Below the pieces are notes generated by a model. It searched no databases and had not been told where the DNA came from. It was given only the letters and a program-made list of their open reading frames with translations. This document shows, one piece after another, positions 9,998 through 21,163 of a stretch of 64,000 nucleotides of DNA. The DNA is from Xenoacremonium recifei (Eukaryota; Ascomycota; Sordariomycetes; Hypocreales; Nectriaceae): positions 248,001 to 312,000 of the forward strand of contig WOFQ01000024.1 in assembly GCA_012184525.1 (NCBI GenBank), read 5' to 3'. Position 1 is the stretch's first letter. The number at the start of each line of letters is the position of its first letter. The translations under genes were made by a program, and so were the position numbers.

Positions 9998-11689
9998 TTA
10001 CTTAATCTCAAGGAGCTTGACATCGAAGGTCAGCTGGCTGTTGGCGGGGATGCCAGGCATGCCTCTAGAGCCATAGGCAAGGTGAGCAGGGATGGTCAGA
10101 CGTCGCTCGCCACCAATGGCCATGCCGACAATGCCGACGTCCCAGCCCTTGATAACCTGACCCTTGCCGACCTTGAAAGAGAAAGGCTTGCCCTTCTTGT
10201 TGGCTGTTTGGAAACCATGTCAGCGAAGACTCAAATGCCTTTCAATTCAGAACAACTCACCATCAAACTGCTTGCCGTTGGCGAGCTTGCCAATGTATCG
10301 AACGCCGACAGTGTCGCCGTTCTTGGCCGTGCGGCCGGTACCGATGGTTCGGTCGTCGACGGTGACGCCCTGAACAACCTTGACGCCAACGGAGCCCTTG
10401 CCCTTGGCCTTCTCAGCAGCCTTCTCGGTAGCGGCGGTGCCGGTAGGGCCCTGCTCGAGGTTCTTGGCGAATTGAACCTTCTTAGCGTCCTTCTTCTCCT
10501 CGGCGGCAACAGCCTCGCCCTTGTTGTTCTTGAGCTTCTTCTGCTGCTTCTTGGAAAGCTTGGTTTCCTCCTCCTTGGCAATGAGCTCGTCCAGGCCCTC
10601 GGCAGCGTCCTCGGCAGTGCGCTTGTTCTTACCCTTCTTGACAGGGACCAGCTTCGGGGCCTCCTCCTCTTCGGAGTCGACCTCAGTCACGCGGGGGTTC
10701 TCGACGTCGTCAAGGTCGTCGCTCTCGTCCTCGCTCATATCTTCACCCATAGCATAGTCGAGCTCGTCAGGAGAGAGATCATAGTCGTCCTCATCCTCAT
10801 CGTCCTCGTCGTAGTCGTCATCATCGTCCATGATGTAGTTACCGGTAAGGTAGACGGTGTGGGTGCCGCTGACGACGAAGAAGACCTTCTCGCCGTGGTT
10901 GACAGTGATGTCGAGGGGCTGCTGGTAGTTCTGTAAAGAAGGTTAGCAAATTGGTCAAGTCATGTCCTCGAACAATGGGAGATCTTACTCGCTCGGTGTC
11001 GAGAGTGCAGATGACAAAGTTCTCAAGGTCACCACCCTCCTCGCTGTCGTCGTCTGAGTCCTCCTCATCATCCTCATCCTCCTCCTCCTCGTCTTCCTCG
11101 GTGGCCTTGCCCTTGCCCTTGGACTTGACACCGTTGGGCTTGGCATCCTCCATCTCGTCATCGGAGTCGTCGCCAGTAGCCTCCATGAGCTTCTTGATGG
11201 CGGCAGCCTGCTTCTGCTTCTTGGCCTTGGCGGGGTCGCTGGGGCCACCGTTGGCCTCCTCTTCCTCCTCATCGTCATCCTCTTCGTCGCTGTCCTCAGC
11301 GAGCAGAGCGCGCATGTACTCGTCCGAGATCTCATCATCGGAATCCTCGTCATCGAGGCCGGGGAAAGCACGCTTGACAATTCGCAGAGTCGAGCGGGGG
11401 ACGGCAGGGACGTTTCCCTCGTCGTCAGCCTCGGGCTCCTCGGTAGGGTCAACGGCAGCCATGGTGATGCGGAACTGGACGGTCAAGGTTAGCAACTGGG
11501 CGGTCTGGGAAAGGCCTGGGCGCGCTTCAATGTGCAAGACTGTTGTTCAAACAGCCAGCGCATTACCAGCGAGCCTCTTATTAAGCCTAGGGATGATCAT
11601 ACAGAGGCAGGGAAGTCCATAGAGGCGGGGATCAAGATCTCGCCAGGCGGGATCTCGAGCCCGTAGACAGGACCAGGCACAGCAGACAT
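9998..11689 (-). CDS. FPR4: Nucleolar FKBP-type peptidyl-prolyl isomerase
   Basis: Exons on the minus strand are 11689-11603, 11474-10989, 10930-10261 and 10203-9998, totalling 1449 nt and 482 residues. The first exon encodes 29 residues beginning MSAVPGPVYGLEIPPGE and joins after a 128-nt intron to FRITMAAVDP; this matches the nucleoplasmin-like N-terminus of fungal Fpr3/Fpr4, so the internal Met at 11462 is not the start. The middle is very acidic (runs of Asp/Glu) with Lys-rich patches. The FKBP domain occupies about 385-482 (GDTVGVRYIGKL, FDANKKGKPF, VIKGWDVGI, IPAHLAYG, FDVKLLEI). The family acts on histone tails (proline isomerisation, chaperoning) in nucleolus and chromatin and binds FK506. 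The complete domain set indicates a functional gene. Confidence 0.93.
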
Positions 11690-12235
11690 CTTGTAGAATG
11701 AGATCTAGAACTGATGCAGACAAATAAATGTGATAAATAAAGCAGCGAAATGATTCAGAATCAGTTCGCAAATGGATCGATCCAGGGCAGTCGTGGCGAG
11801 CGAGGCGGAGAGAATTTGGCTGGAAGCACTCGTGCACGAAGAGGATGCGATGGGAAAGCGATTGAGCCTCGAGAGCTTCGAAATTTTTTTTGGCCTGGGG
11901 ACAGAAGCACTCGGCGGATCCACTGTAAAAGTTCCTGGCCAATGGCGCAGCGCGATAAGCGGCTTATCGGCTGCGGGCGTCGCTGTCTCGGCAACGGACC
12001 CCGCCGTGTCTAAAGAAAGAAAAGAAAGAACTTTCTTTCTATGAAGATTCTTATGAAGATCAGGTTGACAGAAATCTTAGTTTATCCAAGCGTGCATAAA
12101 TCACATTCCGCTTGAATGTTCTTATTTTCTGTGTAGTGATTTTCCCATTTCTCATTCATTTATCTTGACTACAGCTCTCAGTGAATGACAACTTTCCTTT
12201 CTCCATCCAACAACTTCACTTGATCAGTCATTCAA
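11690..12235. other. Intergenic region between FPR4 and the DJ-1 gene
   Basis: This holds the FPR4 promoter and the 3' flank of the DJ-1/PfpI gene. Around 12011-12060 there is an A/G-rich then C/T-rich stretch (AGAAAG facing CTTTCT) and a direct repeat of ATGAAGAT. No gene is seen. Confidence 0.45.
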
Positions 12236-12984
12236 TTATGCCACCTGCTTCTCGGCTGGGACATCTCTGTAAAACTGGCCCCGATCACCAACCTCCGTTA
12301 GCATTAGGCCTGTCTCTGCCAACGGCGCAGACCAGTGTTTGCCCGAGCGCGCATACGCTGCCATGAGATCGTTACCATTAGTGACGCCCCCTAGATTCAA
12401 TCATGTCAGTCATTGCCACACTCATTAGCATCCCAGGGAGACATACCACTCGACCAAATGTTGCCATCCTTCACCCATCGATACCGATCGCCCACCAGCT
12501 GGATGCCAGGAAACTTCTTCATCAGATCATCCTGAAGTCCCCGCGGGCCGCTCACTTTCTTGCCCTCCAGGATGCCCGCAGCGGCACATACATACGCCCC
12601 CGTGCACACGCTCAAGATATCTACACCCTCCGTTTTGGCCTGCGCCGCCAGCCACTTCAATCCCCCCTCCTCAAAGGTAAACTCCGGGTTCGGCCCCGGC
12701 ACGACCACGACATCAAGCTTTCCAGGTGCCACAGCAGCATCGTCGTAAAAGTGAGTGGCCTTGATCGTCATGCCTGATGTAAGTGGGATGTCGATCCCCT
12801 GCTCGTGCGTCGTGATATAGGAAATGGTCGAGCTAGGAGCCCCCGAGGTAATCTCCTCGGGCAAGAAGGGGATCTCGGAGACATACTCCTTGCACATGAC
12901 GCCCAGCACGTCGACGGTAGCGACATCAAGGGTCTGCGCGCCCTTAGGGATGAAAACACCAATATGGATAGACTTAGAAGCCAT
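12236..12984 (-). CDS. DJ-1/PfpI-family (class I glutamine amidotransferase-like) protein
   Basis: Exons on the minus strand are 12984-12447 and 12390-12236 (56-nt intron), giving 693 nt and 230 residues. The start MASKSIHIGV leads directly into the first beta strand. The nucleophile elbow reads DILSVCTGAYVCAAAG with the predicted reactive Cys127, and VVVPGPNP precedes it. After the junction the protein reads IWSSGGVTNGNDLMAAY, the usual serine/glycine region that ends this fold. The overall layout resembles ThiJ/PfpI intracellular proteins, which include glyoxalase III-like, isocyanide-hydratase-like and protease-like enzymes; which activity applies cannot be told. It is not obviously coupled to its neighbours. 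Confidence 0.85.
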
Positions 12985-13944
12985 TGTTGTAAGTGAGAAG
13001 AAGAATTTTTTTTTTCGTAGGTGATTGAAAGAGTTCAGTATGAGTTGATGTTGCAAGGTATTACCTGAGACCTGGTGAGATCAGTCAGCTCCCAGAAGGG
13101 CTGCATCTCTCTTCTTATACAAATCATCGTGATCTTTTTCGTGGCTTGAAGTCCGTCTTTTCGTCCTTCTATCCGTGTTGGCCAGGAACTTCAGTCGTAT
13201 ACGGTTCCAACCTCACCCGGAGCCGGAGTACTGAATCGGTACAGCAGCCTCACTCTGATTGGCCGACCGCCGCTATAAGTTCCGGACCCTCTCGGGTCTT
13301 AACCCAGTCTCTGACGATTCACACCGACTGGTGACGCGGCTGACCGTTTGATATCTGAGAGGATTTGAGCAAGAAGAGTCGGGTTTACGGCTCGGAATAA
13401 CGGACGTTGTGTGTTTTGAATGTCCGAACACCCGCGAGCCGGGGATGAAGTCCGCCCATGAAGTTTACCCTATACTTTTAATTTTATCTTATACTTTTTT
13501 CCCCAGCATCATTCACGTTCTATGCCACCAGGATTCTATACTCTTCTCATTTTTTAAGGTCTCGTTTCCATGTTTCATATAAAATATTACGGTATTAAGA
13601 TTATATCCAAGTTGCTCAGCAACTGGTCCAATGCAACACAAAACCCCCTCCTCCAAGTACCGCGTCATTACCATTAGTGAAATCCTAATGCAATCGCCCT
13701 TAATCATGAACCTGCCCAACCAATGCTCCTACTCTTGGTATCTTCTTGTGAATCGGGGACAATAATGCATCGCTATCTAAATATTCGCGCCATCAATGAA
13801 TATTTCACGTAACAATGCGTGACCTATTCATGCAAGTCGGATGCACGTATAGCCATCGTCTCATCTTGCTGACACACCTCCTTAGTGTCTAGGAAGTGCT
13901 GAACAAGTCCCCTTACACTCCTTGCTAATCAAACAAGTGCTGCT
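12985..13944. other. Promoter of the DJ-1 gene and 3' flank of the glycosyltransferase gene
   Basis: No gene is seen. A TATA-like TATAAG lies on the minus strand at 13114-13119, about 130 nt upstream of the DJ-1 start codon. The part from 13440 to 13930 is AT-rich and probably contains the 3' end of the downstream glycosyltransferase transcript. Confidence 0.4.
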
Positions 13945-16161
13945 TCAGACCAGCTGCTCTGTGTTTGCCCCCTTCACTTGTCGTCTCGTCACTTTCTTGC
14001 TGACAGTGTAGACCAAGTCGAGAGTCCAGAAGTGCGCAATCTGGGCCTGAGCACACGGAATAGCACCGTATAATGGTGCCACAATCGGAACCATCAGATA
14101 GTCGAACATGTTCTTCCGGAATGATCGCCGGGAGAACCGCATGCCATCAGACAGCCCAGCCTTCGTCATCTCCCTCTCACGCGCTGCAACTGCTGTGTGA
14201 TGGAAACCCTCATAGAGGAAGAGATAGAAGCCGACTTGGAAGAAACCTCCGATCCGGATGATATTGGCGAGGTTGAAGATCCAGGCAAGGCCGTTTGGAT
14301 CATCATTTCCCTCTGCGACCTTGACATAAAGCACTGACGCAAAGACCAGGATAGTCATGTGGACTGGGAGGAAATGTGCCTCGAAGAGTCTGTGGAAAAG
14401 ATAAAAGACATACTCCCAATGAGGTTCCTCGATCGTCTCCTTAGTGATGCTAGAGAAGATTCCGTTCTCCACACCATGCTCTGACTCGGTATCACTGAGC
14501 TGGGTCTCAGAAATATGAAGATCAGAGTCCTCGTTGAAAGCGAGGTGAAGAGGCTGGTACACCCTCGTAGTCTGATGTCGATTTTGCCACATCTCAGCCA
14601 ACTTGCGCAAGGCAAAGCCCGTATCGAGAGCACCCCACATATGTCGAAGAGCCTGCTTATAACGAGCTCTTATATCAGCAACAAGACCTCGATAGCCGCT
14701 TCCAGCACCTCCAGTCACATTGGACTGGCTGACAGGGCTGTTAACGACACGGCTAGTCAAGTTCCCGTTCAAGGCAAAAAAGCACTTCAGATACATGTGA
14801 AGATCCTCGCCGATGGCTTCCTTGTCGCAGTCCCAGCCACCAACTCGATCGACGAGTTCCAGCGGTAGCGAATAGACCGAAGTGGGTGGCGCTATTGAAG
14901 AGCCGCGATATAGGCCAGACATGCCTGCAGCGCACCACATAATATCTGCGACGCGGACTACCGCGGGAACGTTATGTGCGTTGCGGTCAAAAATGATAGG
15001 CGCCGCATACAAGGTTGTCGACGCTGTCTCGGGATATGCAAGATGCATATTGGTGATGAGCGCAAAGAAGTCGGCCGACAGATGGCTATCAGCTAAACCT
15101 CCGAGTTAGTGATAGCTCATATGACCTCCTTACTGAGAACTCTGGGTAAAGTAGAGATTCTCTACATTATGACTGGGCGCAGCTTACCGTCAATACTTGT
15201 AATAATAACGTCCTTCCTCACACCCATGGAGTATTTGGCGCTGAGTTTGCGTGCTGCCCAGGCAACGTTGCTACCTTTACCCGCAGCCTCCCCAGAAATT
15301 CCAGCGGGGTGCAGCGTGAAGTCGATGGAGCGAAACTTCTTCGCAAAGTCCTGGATTAGTCTAAGCGCCTTTGATTCGGCCTCCGCCTCACGCTGTTCCA
15401 TCGCGAGATAGACCTGGAAGCAGATGTCAGCGGAACTCATATACCAGCGAAAGCTTCAAGAAACGAGTAACATCGTCGCCTATGGTATGGGCTTCGTTCT
15501 TCTCGTCATAGATTTCGAGCAAGCATCTGCCGACTTCTCTCCACACTTCAATCTTAGACCAAATGAAATCGTCTCGACTTACATCATACGAGTCATACGC
15601 CCGCGGGTGTGATGCAAGAACATCCAGGGTCTCCTTCAGCGTGTCCTGCTCCTCCTTATAATTGGGGATGACGATCGCATGGATCACTTGGTCAGCAGCT
15701 GACTGGCTGCCATCCGTGTAAGTCTCGGGGTCGACGTCGCCCGCTTCGGCTGTTGTCGAGGAACAGCCATCGAAGCTCGAGATGAGCGTCTCGGAACTCG
15801 AGATCGAAGTAAAGGATCCGCGGCGACGGTGTGCCAGCTTCTTGAGATTGCTTAAGGTGTTGCTCTGCGCTGATCGCCTGAGGACCTGCGTGAGATTCCA
15901 CAGACTCCAGCACGCGCGAATAGGGAAAGCGAGGACGAGGAGATGTATGATGAGGCAGTAGTAGGCAAAGACAAACGTCCATATCCCAGCACCCGTGGTC
16001 GTTGTAGACGAGTAATACGACCCGCCCTTGTCAGGTTGCTCGTGCTTGTATCGATGGTGTTGAACTTTAGACTCTTGACTTATGACCCAGTAGCACAGCG
16101 AAAGCAAGGCAATCATGCCAATACCACCAGCTCGGCGCGAGCACCAAGCGAAGAGTGACAT
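13945..16161 (-). CDS. Membrane-bound family-2 (GT2-like) glycosyltransferase
   Basis: Exons on the minus strand are 16161-15583, 15413-15188 and 15092-13945 (introns 169 and 95 nt), totalling 1953 nt and 650 residues. Two N-terminal hydrophobic segments (about 13-28 and 58-85) precede a Ser/Arg-rich linker. The GT-A core has HAIVIPNYKEE (161-171), a DxD site Asp268-Ala-Asp270 created across intron 2, Glu364-Asp365 in AIGEDLHMY, and a QALRHMW stretch (415-421) in the position of the QxxRW motif. Four or so membrane helices follow in the C-terminal 200 residues. The arrangement matches fungal processive-type GT2 membrane enzymes of unknown polysaccharide or lipid acceptor. The 169-nt intron 1 could hold further coding sequence in an alternative form, but the simple junction Tyr-Asp-Val-Tyr-Leu-Ala reads well. 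Confidence 0.8.
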
Positions 16162-18929
16162 ATTGGAACCTTATCACTGCGAGGCGGGGATGGAGGGAGA
16201 TCGAAGGAGGAAGAGCAAAAAAACAAGATTTGGCCAGCAGGAAAATCAAGGAAGAAAATGGGAAAGTGCATGAGACAGGAAGAAAAGCAAAAGAAGCAGA
16301 CGAGAGTAGAGGACTGCCTAGCCTTGCAGACACCCGAGTAACGTAGCGGTACCAGGGAAAGCTAAGTCTAATGACAACACAGGGCTTCATTGGCACCCTC
16401 CATTTAGGTGTCCTTCATCTATGGAGATCACCATTGACCAGATGATAATGCCTCTTCTGGCTAGACATAACCGACGGGTACGGGGGAGGAGTGGGCATGT
16501 ATTCCAAGCCCGTCTCCGTAGGTGCACACATACACCAGGCCTTCTCCGTGGCCGTAGCACTGCTCAGCTGAAATGTCCGTAGATACGGTGTGAAGTCTTA
16601 GCCGTGTAGTAGTCTGGAAACATCCGAACGTGGGAGAATGACTCAAGTGCCTGCCATCTTCTGCCACAAAGCTACGCTCGGCCTTGAGGTAGTCTCAAGG
16701 TTTGGTCTGCTACCGATGGCCCCAAGGATTCCAGTGGCCTATCGAACCATGGCCATGTGGTATTCCATCCAGGGTCCTTAGAGACCGCCCTATGACACCT
16801 AGCCTCGCTTGGCCTGGCTGCCATGGCAAGGACCCCTAGCATCAAGGGATGGCTGGTGAAGAGCGGTAGATGGTTGCAGATTACCGTAGACAAGGCTAGG
16901 ATGCAAGACACCGCGGCAAATCCACATGGAGCGCACCAATAGACGTCGACAATGACACCGTGTGACTGATATCATGGGGATGCTGTGTGGCTTGTGACGC
17001 TTGTCTTAGACGTGTTCCGTCTTTTTTCGACGTTGCGCCTGGACAAGGCGGGCATCGTGATCAACAAGATCAACAGCCTTCCGGCATCCAGACCGCCTTG
17101 CGGGCAATTGCGGAAACATGAGAGGCGGAAACCCTCTCAATCTGAGGCACACAAGAGTACCTTGGATGGTAGGACGACTAAACGGCACGGACCCGACTTA
17201 GAGAATGTCGTCCATGGCTTGCTGACCAAGTGAGGATCCCCGAGCAGCCACTCGGCCGCTAGACTTAACCATAGGTACCTGATACGAAAAAGGCCGTTTG
17301 GGTTTCGGCAGACTAGCGTGGTTTGCTGATCAGTTCCTTAATTTTGACCCAAGCCCATGTCTAGATTGTGGATTTGTGAGTTGACGCCTGTGCTTTGCAT
17401 CATCGAAGAAGTCCAGAATATGGCCTTGGTCGGCATTTGATAGGCCTCTGAGAAACGCAGGATCTGATGCTATTGCTGTATGTCGGCACAAAACCTTTTG
17501 ATGGAGGGTGTTTGACATTGAAATGTAATATTCGTATGCCGTGAAGGCCTTTAAAAGAGCTTAATTGGCCGAATCGTTAATGCGAGCCCGCCCTCTGGGA
17601 GAGCGGCAAGGTATTCCGAACATCGACACCCAGGACACCTGAGAGAATGGTACCGTAATTTCGCAGGTTGCATCAATTCAGCGTGGCTGCTCTTGGACTC
17701 ACACCGACACTGTTCGGTTATCAGCAGGCGCGAATTCAGTTCACGATCCTGTTTTGGTATTTGGTTTCCGACACACTAGTCCCCACTGGAGGTCACGGGC
17801 TTGATCTCGGCGACGCTCAATGCGAGGTTATCTTGACTTAGAGTCGGCTGGATCTTTGACGGGATGTGCCGTCATTGTGCGTTGAAAGACAACGTTGGCT
17901 GGTGGCGACTCCTCACTGGCTGCTTCGATTGTGAGTGGTCAGACGTCGCTAAGACATAGTTCGTCAATGGTAACGCTCGGCCGCGGCACGCGTTGGCGCT
18001 ACTGGCTATCGCGCTTGTGCCAGACATCCTGGCCCCAGCTGGGATGTGAACCCGGCACTGCAAATGTGGTCATGTTGCTATTCACCACATGCGTCAGTGA
18101 TTGGATACCTAGCTTTGCGTGACCCTCGGATCGTCAATATCAACTGGGTTGAGCACGGATGAGCCCAACAGAGCTGCACGAGAAGTCTACCGCAGCGAAT
18201 CCACGGTAGCGGTGAAAGTCGCACTGGATGTGGTCATGAGGAAACTTCGCTACCACTCGATGAAGGCAGGCTCCTGGAACGATTTGCGGTAATAAAGTAT
18301 CACTGTCTCCAGACGGCCTCCAAGTCGCAGCGGTCTCGATCTTCTGCTGTTTCATGTCCGAGTAGATCCGATAGTATAGTGGCCTACTTGAGAAGAAATT
18401 AGCGATCGAAAATTTTTGATAATCTGGTCGATGGTCAGTTCTCTGGCTTTGAGAGTTACAGAGCAAGTCGGTGATGCGTTTCGGGACCTGCTGCATTATC
18501 AGTGAATAAAGGTCGAGATTCAGCGCCAGAAAAATCACAATATGATATCTCAGTCATGTATTTTTGGTATACAGTTGACGTTGATGAGATGCGTGGCGAG
18601 ACAAACGGATAGAAAGGTAAGTATCTTTAATAGTATTGAATTCAGTCTCTTGGGGTATCTCATTCTTCGTGCTCATAATTGCGACTCGTTCTTGGGTCGT
18701 CAAGTTGGCCGGTTCTCATGCATCTGGCCTGAAGGCTATGTTTCGAGACCCTTGGCCTTAGTTCTCAAAACGTAGAGCTATGAATCTCTGCCACGAATCT
18801 CGTCTTAGTCTCGGAGTCTTGGAGCAACGCAGGCGGAGGAGAAACACACCTAAAAAAACAAGTCCGTTTTGGGTGCCAAGTACCAAAATCTGTGTAAAAT
18901 CATTGGACTACTGCAGAGCTCCCAATGTT
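16162..18929. other. Gene-poor gap upstream of the glycosyltransferase gene
   Basis: About 2.8 kb with many short frames and no intact gene. One minus-strand frame near 16463-16700 has protein-like composition and is listed separately; nothing else was convincing on either strand. Confidence 0.5.
16463..16708 (-). pseudogene. Possible orphan C-terminal coding fragment, unrecognised family
   Basis: A minus-strand frame here reads smoothly to a TAG stop and includes GHGEGLVYVCTYGDGLGIHA followed by HSSPVPVGYV, which looks like an ordered, glycine-rich beta-strand domain end rather than noise. It is closed upstream by a stop near 16709, and no start codon or continuing exon with the same character was found. 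It may be the remnant of a lost gene, the last exon of a gene I could not assemble, or chance. No function is assigned. Confidence 0.22.
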
Positions 18930-19690
18930 TCAAGGTGCTTTCTCAAATAGCTTTTGGATTGGTTTCGCCGCCTAGAGGACATTAGGACACGAATGGTCGA
19001 GGATTTTGGGGTTAGGATAGACTTACATCGATGAACTTCTCCAGGTCTTTGTCTAGGTTCGCCAGATCATCCTTCCTCCTCTTGTTATCGGCGATGAGCT
19101 TTTGCTTTCGCTTGAGGAGCTCCTGCCTCTGTTGCTCCAAAGCTTCTCTCTCCGCCCTCTCGTGGTCAATTCGGGCAACCATTAGAGCATTCTCGTCATC
19201 GTCTTGGTGTTCGGGATGTTGTGCGAGGAAGTCTTCGACGGGAATCAGAGGTAGCTGTTGGTATTTATGGCTGCGAACGTGTTAACACGTTGGACTGATT
19301 GCAATCATGACTGGGGAAGAATGGATCGAGGTCTTCCACGTACTCGTAAGACTCGCAGGCAGTAATCTCATTTTGGAGGTGGCGTTGCTCGTAAAATAGG
19401 TTTTGGAGCTGGAGATGAAGTCGGTCAACCTCTGCGCGCGCACCGGAAGTCTCGGCCTTTGTCTCTCGCGCGGAAAAGCAGGCGTTTCGGTGGAGTCCGC
19501 GCAAGTGGGCGATGCTTGTGAAAAGGAGCTTCTGCTGCTTTGCTAAAGCTGCCTGAGTCTCAGCATCCGGATGGCCGTCGCTGGCCCGATCGACGAGGTT
19601 CACGAGCGTGTTGGCCTGGTCACGCGCCTGGTCTGATACCTGGAGCACAGCGACGAGGCTCGGCTCGGAGACGATTTTCTCGACTGCCAT
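18930..19690 (-). CDS. THO5: THO complex subunit Tho5 (Fms-interacting protein family)
   Basis: Exons on the minus strand are 19690-19344, 19270-19027 and 18971-18930 (introns 73 and 55 nt), totalling 633 nt and 210 residues. After splicing, the sequence ACESYDHKYQQLPLIPVEDF is the family hallmark, and it appears only when the GTACGT donor inside the open frame is used. The rest is coiled coil: residues about 75-115 and a charged helix rich in Glu/Arg/Lys up to DLEKFID. The tiny last exon supplies AAKPIQKLFEKAP, the expected fungal C-terminus. Tho5-type proteins belong to the nuclear THO/TREX complex, which couples transcription elongation to mRNA export. Fungal members are short compared with human THOC5, as here. 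Confidence 0.87.
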
Positions 19691-21163
19691 TTCGACTAGG
19701 CGTCGGAGATAGATTGATCGGGTTCACCGTGTTGATTATGGCGCAGGACTTTGATAGAGGCTGATTTGAAAGACAGACAGGAGCGGGAGGAATAGCTGTA
19801 GCTTTGCGAGGCTGCGGAATGGATATTTGAACAGGATGGGATCCAAGGGCAAGGCTGTTGAAGCTTGTGGGGGCGGTTTGGGTGAGGAGGATTACCTAAG
19901 CCTACCGCGTCACTGCACCTCGGGATCGAATATCCGAAGCAAGAATTGACGACGTGATTATGGAGGGACACAATCAAGAATTGGGAGGTTTAGTTGAACA
20001 ATAGGAGATAGATAACTAGTACGTCGCGAGACTTCATGTACATAAACTGGTGACTTGGAGTATGAATAAAAGGGGCCGTATGTAGTATGCGCATTGTCTT
20101 TGTTCGTCAAGATGTTCTACATGTCGAGGTCAAAAAGCTTAATTGCCTACGAAGCGTGTTTCGAAGCAATAACTCGGAGGAACAGGAACAAATGCCATTC
20201 CTCAGAATCCGAGCTTCTCAGAAGAGGCGTTGAGACTGATGTGTCTCACAGACAGCGGTCATGACAACTCCGCCGAAGCGTCTTGGCAGCTTCGCGCATT
20301 AATTGCTCATCGACGCCGATTGGTGACTTGTTGAATGCAATCTCTCGGCTATGGCTTTCACAGCTCTCCATATCGACCGGGGATCTTATCCAAACAGCAC
20401 CTCGATGAGGGGCTTTCTCTCGCGGGTGGTTAAATTGTTGATTTAATAGCGGCCCTTAGTGGAGCTGGACCGCGGAGGCCACCTGCAAGACAGCGCTCAA
20501 AGGCTGCATCCGGGTGAGATCGCCACCCCTGATTGGCCCTGGCCGCGGCTGAAATCCCCAGTTCGGGCCGCCATGGAGATGGGCGAAAAATAGGGACCGG
20601 CCAAAGCAAAGCGAGAAGGAGCGTGGGAGCGAATCTGGCTGGTCTGGGTCCTTCCGCGGGTTCCAGTTCCAATTGTTGTTGAGAAAGAGGAGCAGGATGG
20701 CTTATCCGAATTTCCTTTGTACATGCACCTGGGGATTGCTTCTACTTCAAATCGCTCAGCGCTTTCACCGTCGCCATCGCTGCTTCTCCCCCCCACGGGT
20801 CTTCGTCTCCCCCTCCGCCACGTGAAGATCGGCTCCCCATCCTCGGCCTCTGTCCCTCAGCAATGAGAGAGCCGTTGCAGCGCCCCGAAACCTTGTTGTG
20901 ATCCTTCTCCTTCTCCTCCTCCACCAGCCCCAGCCAACCGCCGACGCCGAGAGGCTGCAAATCTCACCCTCGATCCAGCCGTCGCCACAGCCAATTGCAC
21001 TCTGCTCTTGCAACCCGTGGCCCAGACGCTTCTTCTCAACAGAGGAACCGATCACAGGCTTCAACATCCGTATCCCGCACCCGTCCCCGCGCCCGCATCG
21101 CTCTTTGCCCAACACGGACCCCTACGGCCCGTCGGGGCACTGAAGAGAACCCCTTCGCCCACC
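19691..21163. other. Divergent promoter region between THO5 and the PAQR gene
   Basis: About 1.5 kb with no convincing gene. The last 350 bases are CT-rich and are probably the leader of the PAQR gene. The main open frame of that gene extends upstream to 21008, but the region before 21164 is Pro/Arg-rich leader-like sequence. Confidence 0.45.

Noticed and set aside
15414..15582. A coding exon within glycosyltransferase intron 1 (the frame stays open for about 50 codons after the donor).
   Set aside because: Direct joining of exons 1 and 2 gives the expected continuous sequence and the frame inside ends in a stop; retention would truncate the protein.
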